Shown here piece after piece: positions 24,763 through 32,296 of a stretch of 64,000 nucleotides of DNA (within the stretch, counting starts at the first letter, position 1; every line of letters starts with the position of its first letter). The notes below the pieces were generated by a model. It did no database searches. It saw only the letters and a list, made by a program, of their open reading frames with translations, and was not told the origin of the DNA. The position numbers and the translations under genes are program-made. Origin of the DNA: Casp-actino8 sp044358015 (GTDB taxonomy: Bacteria > Actinomycetota > Acidimicrobiia > Acidimicrobiales > Ilumatobacteraceae); contig JBIKOO010000002.1 in assembly GCA_044358015.1 (NCBI GenBank), positions 47,744-111,743 of the forward strand. The letters are read 5' to 3'.

Positions 24763-26097
24763 ATGGAAAAAATCCTTGACGCCATCTTGAGCGGTGCCGA
24801 CAGCGCGACTATCGGAGCCCTCAGCATTCCGGACAATTACCGAGCCGCCCATATTTTGGCGACTGAAGCCACCATGTGGGAAGGCGTGCCGTCCGAAAAG
24901 AAAGACCCACGCAAAAGCGTGCACGTGGGCGATGTCGCCACACCCGAATTGGCACCCGACGAGGTTTACGTAGCCGTCATGGCCAGCAGCATCAACTTCA
25001 ACACGGTGTGGTCAAGCATTTTTGAACCAGTCTCGACGTTTGGACCAATGAAGCGCCTCTCGCGTGAAAGTGAATGGGCCAAGCGCCACGATCAGCCGTA
25101 TCAAGTTCTTGGTAGCGACGCTTCTGGTGTTGTTGTCAAAGTCGGTTCGGCCGTTCGTATGTGGAAGCCTGGCGATCACGTGACCGTGCATTGCAATCAC
25201 GTTGACGATCAAGACAACACCGCGCATAACGATTCGATGATGGCTGCGAACCAACGCATCTGGGGATACGAAACCAACTTTGGTGGTCTCGCCGATTTGT
25301 CAATTGTTAAAGCCAATCAATTGATGCCGAAGCCCGCACACCTCACGTGGGAAGAGGCGGCCGTCAATGCATTGTGCAACTCGACTAGTTATCGCATGTT
25401 GGTCAGCCGCAACGGTGCTGCTATGAAGCAGGGCGATGTTGTGTTGATTTGGGGTGCAACTGGTGGCATTGGCGCCTATGCAACTCAATACGTGTTGAAC
25501 GGCGGAGGAATCCCGGTGTGTGTCGTGAGTAGCGATGAGAAGGCGCAAATCTTGCGCGACATGGGCGTTGAGCACATCATCAATCGCAAGACTGCGAACT
25601 ACAAGTTCTGGAAAGACGAACACACTCATGATGAGACTGAATGGCGTCGTCTCGGAACCGACATTCGTGATCTCGTCGGCGAAGACCCCGACATCGTTTT
25701 TGAACACCCAGGTCGTTCAACTTTTGCAGCATCAATTTATGTTGCTAAGCGCGGTGGGACGGTAGTGACCTGTGCAGCCACGAGTGGCTTCATGATGGAA
25801 TTCGACAACCGCCACTTTTGGATGCGACTCAAGAATCTCGTCGGTAGCCACTTCGCTAACTACCAAGAAGCGTGGCAAGCCAACCGCCTCTTAGCTAAGG
25901 GCATGATTCATCCGGTGCTCAGCCAGACCTTTGATTTGAATCATGTTGGCGAAGCTGCGTATCAAGTGCATAACAACATGCACGAGGGCAAGTTGGGCGT
26001 GTTGTGTTTGGCTCCAGAACGAGGACTCGGTATCACCGATCCAGCGTTCCGCGCCAAAGTTGGCGAAGCCAATATCACCCGATTCCAACGCGCCTGA
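24763..26097 (+). CDS. ccr: Crotonyl-CoA carboxylase/reductase
   Basis: NADPH-dependent MDR-superfamily enzyme of 444 aa that reductively carboxylates crotonyl-CoA to ethylmalonyl-CoA. The long N-terminal extension, the substrate/CO2-site SSINFNTVW, the CCR-type block RIWGYETNFGGLADLS and the nucleotide-binding IWGATGGIGAYATQYV are all present. Length and these blocks separate it from simple quinone reductases. The neighbouring methylmalonyl-CoA epimerase and upstream thiolase support an ethylmalonyl-CoA or extender-unit role. Carboxylating versus merely reducing activity is inferred from family. Confidence 0.92.
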   Translation: MEKILDAILSGADSATIGALSIPDNYRAAHILATEATMWEGVPSEKKDPRKSVHVGDVATPELAPDEVYVAVMASSINFNTVWSSIFEPVSTFGPMKRLSRESEWAKRHDQPYQVLGSDASGVVVKVGSAVRMWKPGDHVTVHCNHVDDQDNTAHNDSMMAANQRIWGYETNFGGLADLSIVKANQLMPKPAHLTWEEAAVNALCNSTSYRMLVSRNGAAMKQGDVVLIWGATGGIGAYATQYVLNGGGIPVCVVSSDEKAQILRDMGVEHIINRKTANYKFWKDEHTHDETEWRRLGTDIRDLVGEDPDIVFEHPGRSTFAASIYVAKRGGTVVTCAATSGFMMEFDNRHFWMRLKNLVGSHFANYQEAWQANRLLAKGMIHPVLSQTFDLNHVGEAAYQVHNNMHEGKLGVLCLAPERGLGITDPAFRAKVGEANITRFQRA

Positions 26098-26119
26098 TCT
26101 TTCGTGGCATTCTGTTGAC

Positions 26120-26521
26120 ATGATTCTCTCCGAAATCGACCACATCGCTATTGCCGTTAAAGACCTTGAAGGCGCCATTGATTATTACAAGCGGGCCTTT
26201 GGTGCCGAAGTAGATCATCGCGAAATCGTTGAAAGCGATGGCGTTGAAGAAGCCTTATTGAAGGTCGCTGAAAGCTACATACAACTGTTAACTCCAACTC
26301 GTCCCGATAGTCCGGTTGCTAAGGCAATTGAAAAGCGCGGCGAAGGTTTGCATCACATTGGTTATCGTGTCGCCGATTGCGGCGCTGCGTTAAATGCGAT
26401 GTTGGCAGCTGGTGCAACCGCAATTGATAAGGCACCTCGTCCAGGTAGCCGCGGAACCACGGTTGCTTTCATTCACCCCAAGGGCAGTTTCGGAACCTTG
26501 ATCGAACTCGTTCAGGAATAA
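26120..26521 (+). CDS. mce: Methylmalonyl-CoA epimerase
   Basis: VOC-fold metalloenzyme of 133 aa that interconverts (R)- and (S)-methylmalonyl-CoA, also acting on ethylmalonyl-CoA in some bacteria. The N-terminal DHIAIAVKDLEGAIDYY holds the first metal His, GEGLHHIGYRV the second region and GTLIELVQE the C-terminal metal Glu. ATG 26120 fits the family; a longer upstream reading overlaps ccr in another frame and is not supported. It is 22 bases after ccr and probably co-transcribed, consistent with processing of the ccr product. Confidence 0.93.
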   Translation: MILSEIDHIAIAVKDLEGAIDYYKRAFGAEVDHREIVESDGVEEALLKVAESYIQLLTPTRPDSPVAKAIEKRGEGLHHIGYRVADCGAALNAMLAAGATAIDKAPRPGSRGTTVAFIHPKGSFGTLIELVQE

Positions 26522-26524
26522 CAA

Positions 26525-27712
26525 TCAGTCGGCTTGCAGCAACAAGCCTTTGAGGTATTCCGATTCGGGGAAGTGCAAGTGCACCGGATGGTCAACTGGC
26601 TGACCAAGTCGGCGAATAATTCGTAGATCACGCTTCGCGTCAACGGCTGCACCGGCAACAACTTTCTGGAACAGATCAGTGTCCATTGACTGTGAACACG
26701 AGAAGGTCATCAACTTGCCGCCTGGTGCGAGCAACTTGATACCAACCAAGTTGATGTCCTTATATTTACGTGTCGCGCGCTCAATATGTTTTGCGCTTGC
26801 CGAATACTTCGGTGGGTCAAGAATGATCAAGTCGAACTCGGCGCGACGATCGCGCATACGACGAAGAACTTCAAAAGCGTCACCTTCAATGACTTCGCCT
26901 ACATCAACGCCATTCAGCTCGGCGTTCTGCTTTGCCAATTCAAGTGCTGGACCAGAAGACTCGACAGTGGTCACCGACGCTGCACCATTCTTGGCAGCAA
27001 CAACACCGAATGAACCGGTGTAACCAAACACATTCAGCACACGAAGCCCAGGAGCTAGTGAAGCGACCAACTTTCGTGAATCACGTTGGTCGATATAGAA
27101 ACCGGTCTTGTGTCCTTCTTCAACATTGACGATGTACTTCTCGTTACCTTCGACGGCGTAAATCTTTGCGGGTAAAACGCCAGCAGCAAGTCCGTTGCGG
27201 GGAGTGAGTCCTTCGCGTTCGCGATCGGCACCTTCGCTGCGCTCATACACACAGGTGATTCCTTCAACCTTTATGAGAGTAGAAACCACGGCATCGCGCC
27301 AACGTTCAATACCGACGCTATTGATTTCCATCACTGCCACTTCGCCGTAGCGATCGACGGTTAAACCCGGCAATCCATCAGCATCACCAAAGATCAAGCG
27401 ACATGTATGAGTGAGCTCAGGGTCGGCGTTGCGTTGCGCAACTGCTTTGTTGATTGTCTCGGCGATAAAGCCAGCAGTGATTTCAACATTGGGATCGAAT
27501 GACCACACACGAGCGCGCAAAGCCGAGAACGGACTGTAAGAAGCAGTAGCGAGTTCGGTTCCGTTGGCTGCAATGATGCGAATCGTGTCGCCGGGCTGCG
27601 GATCACCCTCAATCTTGGCGACGGCACCACTGAGAATCCACGGATGTCCGCGTTTCAAACTGCGATCGCGGTCGGCTTTGAGATGCAGTGAGGCTGAAGG
27701 TTCGATTGTCAT
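26525..27712 (-). CDS. RlmI-like 23S rRNA (cytosine) methyltransferase
   Basis: SAM-dependent methyltransferase of 395 aa. The N-terminal PUA-like domain (LKADRDRSLKRGHPWILSGAV), a central domain with GLPGLTVDRYG, then the Rossmann methyltransferase with VLNVFGYTGSFGVVAAKNGA (motif I) and LIILDPPKYSASA (motif IV, DPPxxxxS) are in the order of RlmI. The C-terminal TFSCSQSMDTDLF carries the conserved Cys region. It converges on the epimerase gene with three bases between. The specific target base is inferred from family. Confidence 0.9.
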   Translation of the reverse strand: MTIEPSASLHLKADRDRSLKRGHPWILSGAVAKIEGDPQPGDTIRIIAANGTELATASYSPFSALRARVWSFDPNVEITAGFIAETINKAVAQRNADPELTHTCRLIFGDADGLPGLTVDRYGEVAVMEINSVGIERWRDAVVSTLIKVEGITCVYERSEGADREREGLTPRNGLAAGVLPAKIYAVEGNEKYIVNVEEGHKTGFYIDQRDSRKLVASLAPGLRVLNVFGYTGSFGVVAAKNGAASVTTVESSGPALELAKQNAELNGVDVGEVIEGDAFEVLRRMRDRRAEFDLIILDPPKYSASAKHIERATRKYKDINLVGIKLLAPGGKLMTFSCSQSMDTDLFQKVVAGAAVDAKRDLRIIRRLGQPVDHPVHLHFPESEYLKGLLLQAD

Positions 27713-28034
27713 TGCCTAGAGGGTACGACCTGAAAGAGCCTTGACGCGTTCTTGAAAATAGAAATCACCCAAGCCCTCGAGATATGGGATTTACTCGTGT
27801 AGCAAAGAGCACGTGATGCGTCATCGTTAGGTAAGGTCGCGAAATCCAGATGTGTTGTTTCGGTGAGTACAAGTGGGATAGTCATTGAATTGAAATAGCG
27901 CAGTTCTCGGAGCAAGATCACAGGGGATCTTCTCGCAGAGTGGAATGCAGTCCACATTAGATTGTCAAGAGTCTGTTGAGTTCTGGACTCATTGTGAGTT
28001 GAGTAAACGAAGTCATCGGTAATGTTCCGCGTTG
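27713..28034. other. 322-base intergenic region without a supported gene
   Basis: Between divergent rlmI-like and prepilin peptidase genes. It holds a small perfect hairpin, AAGATC-ACAGGG-GATCTT, near 27913-27930. A minus-strand open frame (27709-27957, 82 codons) ends in an ATGA overlap with the rlmI start, but has no recognisable family and unremarkable composition. Promoters for both flanking genes presumably lie here. Confidence 0.5.
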
Positions 28035-28832
28035 ATGATTTGCGTGATTGGCATCAACCTTGCGACGCCGGTGTTATGGACTGCAGTCGCTATGGGTCTC
28101 GTAATCGGTTCGTTCTTGACGGCAGTTATTGATCGTGTGCTGCGTGAAGAATCGGTCGTACGGTCTGATTCGGTCTGTGGTTCGTGCGGGCTTGAGGTTG
28201 GACCGTTTGAATTGCTATCGGTGTTGTTGTGGCTTGTTCTAGGCGGTCGATGTCGCAAGTGCCTTCAACCCAGCGGGGTTGAGAGGATCATTGTCAAAAT
28301 CGTGACCGTAGTTTTGTTTGCCTTGATGGCAGTTCATTTCAAGAGCAGTATTCTGGTCGCAGCGTTTTGTGTTTTTGCTGCCGGCTTGACGGGTTTGACC
28401 GTTATTGATCTGAAGACCAAGCGCTTGCCCCGTGAGGTGTCGTACACCGTGATGGCATTGGGAGCACCACTGCTAGTGATTGCAGCGCTGATTGAAGGTG
28501 AATCCCGACGTATCTACATGGCGTTGTTAGGTTCGGTAATTGCTCTTGCCGTGATGGGTGTTTTGTATGCCATGAGTCGAGGTGGGCTTGGTGATGGGGA
28601 TGTGCGACTGAGTCCACTTCTTGGAATGTATTTGGGTTGGTTGAATCCGGGCCTTGCATTGGTCGGCTTGCTTTACGGATTCATCCTCGGTGCAGTCATC
28701 GGAATGATGATGATGCTTATGGGGAGGGCGGACCGTCAAACGCAATTGCCATTCGGCCCATTCTTGGCTGCTGGATCAGTTATGGCGATTTTTTACGGGC
28801 AGAATCTCATCAACGTGGTGTTGGGTCATTGA
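28035..28832 (+). CDS. Prepilin peptidase (type IV leader peptidase)
   Basis: Membrane aspartyl protease of about 265 aa that cleaves and N-methylates type IV prepilin-like proteins. GLVIGSFLTAVIDRVL is the N-terminal family block; cysteine pairs CGSCG and CRKC form the cytoplasmic zinc loop; VIDLKTKRLP contains the first catalytic Asp and GGLGDGDVRLSPLLGM the GxGD motif with the second. Around seven hydrophobic segments follow. No pilin or pilus assembly genes lie nearby, so its substrates are encoded elsewhere. Confidence 0.92.
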   Translation: MICVIGINLATPVLWTAVAMGLVIGSFLTAVIDRVLREESVVRSDSVCGSCGLEVGPFELLSVLLWLVLGGRCRKCLQPSGVERIIVKIVTVVLFALMAVHFKSSILVAAFCVFAAGLTGLTVIDLKTKRLPREVSYTVMALGAPLLVIAALIEGESRRIYMALLGSVIALAVMGVLYAMSRGGLGDGDVRLSPLLGMYLGWLNPGLALVGLLYGFILGAVIGMMMMLMGRADRQTQLPFGPFLAAGSVMAIFYGQNLINVVLGH

Positions 28833-28962
28833 TCTCAACAGATTCATCACGCTCTATCTTTCGCAACACCGAGTGCTCCCGAAGTCACCGGTCAAAACTA
28901 CTTTTCTGTTTTAGAACAGTACATTCGCAAACTTGAGCAAGAATTCGTAGAACAAGGAGTGT

Positions 28963-29625
28963 TTAGGCGGCGAGGCGCGGGGCGACGATGCCAGCAATGG
29001 CCGCGAACTGCAAACCTGCGGCAACCACAGTGAAGGCATGAAAGATTTCGTGGAAGCCAAATACCTTGGGCCACGGGTTAGGGCGTTTCGTCGCTAACGC
29101 AATTGCGCCGATGGTGTAACACACACCGCCAGCCAAGATGAGTGCAAAACCTAGATGGCCAAGTCCTCGCCACAACGCCGGCAAGGTGACAATGGCCGAC
29201 CAACTAACAATCATGTAACTCGCACCGTGCCAAATTGTGGGCACTTTGGGTAACCAATGAATCGCGATACCAATGACGGATCCGCCCCAGACACCGACAA
29301 GCACTGCCCACCTGGTCCAACCATCAAGACACAGCACTGCAACTGGCGTGTATCCGCCAGCAATCGCTAGAAAAATTGCAGAATGATCGAAGCGTTGCAT
29401 GAGTGCTTTGGCTTTGGGTCTCCACGGCACGCGGTGATAGAGCGCAGAGACTCCAAACATCGTCGCGGTTCCAACCACGTATAAAAGCAGCGATAACAGC
29501 AAGTTAAAGGGCAAATTGACCACGATCAACAAAACGGTGCCGAGTACCACCATGATTGGAAATGACACCAGATGTGACCAGCCCCGCAATAGCGGTCGTA
29601 ATGCGGGGTCGTGGGGATTACTCAC
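28963..29625 (-). CDS. Hemolysin III / PAQR family membrane protein
   Basis: Seven-helix membrane protein of 220 aa. The family residues are visible: FGVSALYHRVPW (Ser...His), RFDHSAIFLAIAGGYTPVA (Asp/His) and FGFHEIFHAFTVVA (HxxxH), which bind zinc in the PAQR/TrhA group. Bacterial members have been linked to membrane lipid homeostasis; the name hemolysin is historical. It converges on the prepilin peptidase gene and is divergent from the exonuclease gene. Confidence 0.92.
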   Translation of the reverse strand: MSNPHDPALRPLLRGWSHLVSFPIMVVLGTVLLIVVNLPFNLLLSLLLYVVGTATMFGVSALYHRVPWRPKAKALMQRFDHSAIFLAIAGGYTPVAVLCLDGWTRWAVLVGVWGGSVIGIAIHWLPKVPTIWHGASYMIVSWSAIVTLPALWRGLGHLGFALILAGGVCYTIGAIALATKRPNPWPKVFGFHEIFHAFTVVAAGLQFAAIAGIVAPRLAA

Positions 29626-29725
29626 TTGACCATTGTGACCGACATCGAAGGAAAAGTCTGTTCATCACAGGGCTACGCTTTTGGTCAATGGGCACAGTGG
29701 AAGTACGTACGAGGAAAGTTTTGAC

Positions 29726-30619
29726 ATGATTGTTCATCTCGTCGACGGAACATACGAGTTATATCGCCAGCACTATGGCCAAGCAGTGCGTTCTTCAACG
29801 CCCGCACCTAATGCCGCAACAATTGGTGTGTTGAACTCAACAATGCAGTTGCTCACCGAGGGTGCCACGTATATCGGTGTCGCTAGTGATCATGTCATTG
29901 AAAGTTTTCGTAACGAGTTATGGGCTGGCTACAAAACCAGCGAAGGTATGGAGCCCGAGATCTTGGGACAAATTCCGATCATGGAAGAAGCGCTGCGCGC
30001 CATGGGTGTCACCGTGTGGCCGATGGTCGAGTACGAAGCTGATGATGCACTTGCCTCGGCGGCAGCAGTTGCTGATGCTGATGCACGCGTGACTCAAGTG
30101 CAGATCCTGAGTCCTGATAAAGATCTCGGTCAATGTGTGAAGGGCATCCGTGTTGTCCAGATCGACCGCCGCAAAATGGGCAAGGGCGAAAACGGCTTGG
30201 TCGATGAAGCGGCCGTGCTGGAAAAGTTTGGAGTGCCGCCCTCTGGAATTGCTGACTATCTCGGACTTGTTGGTGACACTGCCGATGGTTTTCCCGGCCT
30301 CACAGGATGGGGTGCAAAATCGGCTGCCTCGGTTCTCGCGCGCTATGGCCGCATTGAAGATATTCCCGACGCGGCCGGCCAGTGGGATGTTCCGGGTTTA
30401 CGCGGGGCAGCCAAACTGGCGACAGTACTCAGCGAGAATCGCGACCTGGCCTATCTGTTCCGACGCATCGCGACCACGGTCAATGATGTGCCGGTCGGCA
30501 AAGTTGATGATTGGCACTGGAATGGTCCGACTCCCGAATTTGCCGATTTTTGTGCCGACCTCGGAATCCCGAGACTGGCCGAAAAAGCTGCTGGTCTCGC
30601 TCGGTCCCGAGGCAGGTAG
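29726..30619 (+). CDS. 5'-3' exonuclease (FEN/PolA N-terminal family)
   Basis: A 297-aa stand-alone 5'-nuclease. The acidic metal cluster is spread through VHLVDGTYELYR, YEADDALASAA and ILSPDKDLGQ, and the helix-hairpin-helix region is DYLGLVGDTADGFPGLTGWGAKSA. ATG 29726 is preceded by GAGGAAAG; an earlier in-frame start at 29681 lacks family similarity. It probably removes RNA primers or flaps. The N-terminal metal-binding Asp is in VDGTY rather than the more common LDG form. Confidence 0.9.
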   Translation: MIVHLVDGTYELYRQHYGQAVRSSTPAPNAATIGVLNSTMQLLTEGATYIGVASDHVIESFRNELWAGYKTSEGMEPEILGQIPIMEEALRAMGVTVWPMVEYEADDALASAAAVADADARVTQVQILSPDKDLGQCVKGIRVVQIDRRKMGKGENGLVDEAAVLEKFGVPPSGIADYLGLVGDTADGFPGLTGWGAKSAASVLARYGRIEDIPDAAGQWDVPGLRGAAKLATVLSENRDLAYLFRRIATTVNDVPVGKVDDWHWNGPTPEFADFCADLGIPRLAEKAAGLARSRGR

Positions 30620-30638
30620 TCTTGCCCCTGCAACATTT

Positions 30639-30778
30639 GGCTCCTGTCGAGTGTGGTGACGGTCGGGTCCTGTGCAACGGGTTCCCGTGAATCAGGTCAG
30701 GACCGGAAGGTAGCAGCCTTCAGCGGATTCGCTCGTGTGCCGCAGATCGCCTGGCCGCCACCACACCTGGCAGGAACC
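30639..30778 (+). ncRNA. ffs: Signal recognition particle RNA (small bacterial type)
   Basis: The conserved Ffh-binding domain is visible as GTCAGGACCGGAAGGTAGCAG (30696-30716), containing the GGAA tetraloop and the asymmetric-loop bases. Long-range pairing closes the molecule: GTGTGGTG (30651-30658) with CACCACAC (30759-30766), and GGCTCCTG (30639-30646) with CAGGAACC (30771-30778). The ends are approximate; a shorter 100-nt core is possible. It immediately precedes a tRNA-Ser gene. Confidence 0.88.
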
Positions 30779-30793
30779 CGATGTTGTCACCCT

Positions 30794-30881
30794 GGAAGGG
30801 TGCGAGAGCGGCCGAATCGGCACGCTTGGAAAGCGTGTGAGGTGCAAGCCTCCGTGGGTTCGAATCCCACCCCTTCCGCCA
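30794..30881 (+). tRNA. tRNA-Ser (anticodon GGA)
   Basis: Acceptor arms GGAAGGG and CCCTTCC pair perfectly. The anticodon loop is TTGGAAA, giving GGA. A long variable arm (TGAGGTGCAAGCCTC) marks a class II serine tRNA, and the T-loop GGTTCGAATCC is intact. The 3' CCA is encoded, and its final A is also the first base of a possible tadA ATG. Confidence 0.97.
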
Positions 30882-30901
30882 TGCCAGTGAATGATGGGCC
30901 A

Positions 30902-31354
30902 GTGAACGACATTTACATCGAGGCAATGAAAGCTGCTCTTGATCAAGCTCGTGATGCGTTGACGCACGATGATGTCCCCGTTGGAGCTGTCGTTGTGCAT
31001 GACGGGAAAATCATTGCGGCCCGCCATAACGAACGCGAAAATTTGCAAGACCCCACAGCGCACGCGGAAGTTTTGGCATTGCAGGATGCGGCTCGAGTAT
31101 TGGGTCGATGGCGATTGGACGATTGCACTTTGGTCGTCACGCTTGAACCATGCGTCATGTGCGCTGGGGCGTTATTGAATTCGCGTATTGGCTCGCTGGT
31201 GTACGGAGCCGCCGACCTCAAGGGTGGGGCAACGGCGAGTTTGTACAACGTGTCAGCCGACCCTCGCTTGAATCACAATTTTCCGGTGACTCACAATGTT
31301 TTGGCGGCTGAATCGGCAGCTTTGCTCGAGCAGTTCTTTGCCTCACGCCGATAA
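30902..31354 (+). CDS. tadA: tRNA-specific adenosine deaminase
   Basis: Zinc deaminase converting A34 to inosine in tRNA-Arg(ACG). Motifs are VPVGAVVVHDGKIIA, the zinc/catalytic HAEVLAL (HAE) and LEPCVMCAGALLNSRI (PCxxC). The reading frame is open back through the tRNA-Ser gene. I place the start at GTG 30902 because ATG 30881 uses the last base of the tRNA and would be separated by tRNA processing; GTG 30887 and ATG 30926 are alternatives. About 150 aa is normal. Two tRNA-Ser genes flank it. Confidence 0.92.
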   Translation: MNDIYIEAMKAALDQARDALTHDDVPVGAVVVHDGKIIAARHNERENLQDPTAHAEVLALQDAARVLGRWRLDDCTLVVTLEPCVMCAGALLNSRIGSLVYGAADLKGGATASLYNVSADPRLNHNFPVTHNVLAAESAALLEQFFASRR

Positions 31355-31365
31355 CCTCGGATATC

Positions 31366-31453
31366 GGAAGGGTGCCCGAGTGGCCTAAGGGACACGCCTC
31401 GAAAGCGTGCGACGTGCAAGCGTCCGTGGGTTCAAATCCCACCTCTTCCGCCA
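31366..31453 (+). tRNA. tRNA-Ser (anticodon CGA)
   Basis: Acceptor GGAAGGG pairs with CTCTTCC (one G-U). The anticodon loop CTCGAAA gives CGA. A long class II variable arm (CGACGTGCAAGCGTC) and encoded CCA are present. It lies 11 bases after the tadA stop. Confidence 0.97.
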
Positions 31454-31486
31454 GTCAGATTTATTCGATAATTCGCGCTGAATTGT

Positions 31487-32254
31487 TCAGTCCCGATCGA
31501 GACGTCCGTCGTCTGTCATTCTGTTTGACGATATGAGAATCGTGCCCGCGCCGGCAAGAATGTCTTTGATCGCGGTGACTTCTCGTTTGTAGAACGGGTT
31601 CGGACCAGTGAGATCTCCAAAGACCACGGAGTCGTTTTGCGCATCTTCGACTACCGTGCCGAGAAAGAAAGAATCTTGCAACTCGAAAAGTCCTTCCTCG
31701 GCATTGAGCGCTACCGCTGGGAAGATGATTGCGGCGAGCGACTTATGTTTTTGGATTTCGGTTCGAAGTGAATCAAGATCGGTCGGGGAAGGAAGAGCTA
31801 AGGCAATTTTCACTTTGTCTGGTGGTTGCGATCGGTCAGGACCAACACCTTGTGAAACTATTAATTCAATAATGACAACGTCGCTCAATGCCTTCTCGGA
31901 ATTGAACGGAAGAAAATTCTGCTTGATTGTTTCGGCCTGGCCAACAATATTTGGCGAACCTTCAGGTTCACCGAGTGAAAAGCCTGCTGCAACATTTTGG
32001 ACTTGACCAACGACGAAGGTGCTGATGTTTTCTACTGGCTCACCGTCGAGTACCCAGTTGGTAGCAGGGGACGCCTCAACTGCGTTCAGGGACCACGGCG
32101 GTTGCAGACTAAAAGGACCAGAGTTCATGGCATTAATGCGCTCGGACAATGGTCGTGAATCCTTTGTAAGAGTTGATTCGACTTGAGGGCCACCGCACGA
32201 CGCCATTAGTCCGAAAAGAAGAGCAATGACTACGGAGGTCTTAATAGTTCGCAT
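31487..32254 (-). CDS. Hypothetical lipoprotein
   Basis: A 255-aa exported protein with a type II signal peptide (RTIKTSVVIALLFGLMASC; lipobox LMASC). The mature part has no domain I recognise. It contains a Ser/Pro-poor alpha/beta-like region with VVIIELIVSQGVG and KVKIALALPSPTDLDSL, and lacks repeats. It sits 42 bases downstream of the TAP-like hydrolase genes in the same orientation and may share their transcript. No function is proposed. Confidence 0.75.
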   Translation of the reverse strand: MRTIKTSVVIALLFGLMASCGGPQVESTLTKDSRPLSERINAMNSGPFSLQPPWSLNAVEASPATNWVLDGEPVENISTFVVGQVQNVAAGFSLGEPEGSPNIVGQAETIKQNFLPFNSEKALSDVVIIELIVSQGVGPDRSQPPDKVKIALALPSPTDLDSLRTEIQKHKSLAAIIFPAVALNAEEGLFELQDSFFLGTVVEDAQNDSVVFGDLTGPNPFYKREVTAIKDILAGAGTILISSNRMTDDGRLDRD

Positions 32255-32296
32255 TGATGTGATCCGTAACTTCGTGTGAGCTGTGGGCTATTGATA

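Noticed and set aside
27709..27957. 82-codon minus-strand frame ending in an ATGA overlap with the rlmI-like gene
   Set aside because: No recognisable motif and no coding signature beyond the overlap; kept only as a note in the intergenic entry.
30653..30901. N-terminal extension of TadA through the SRP RNA and tRNA-Ser
   Set aside because: The region is structural RNA; the TadA family starts shortly before the VPVGAVVV motif.
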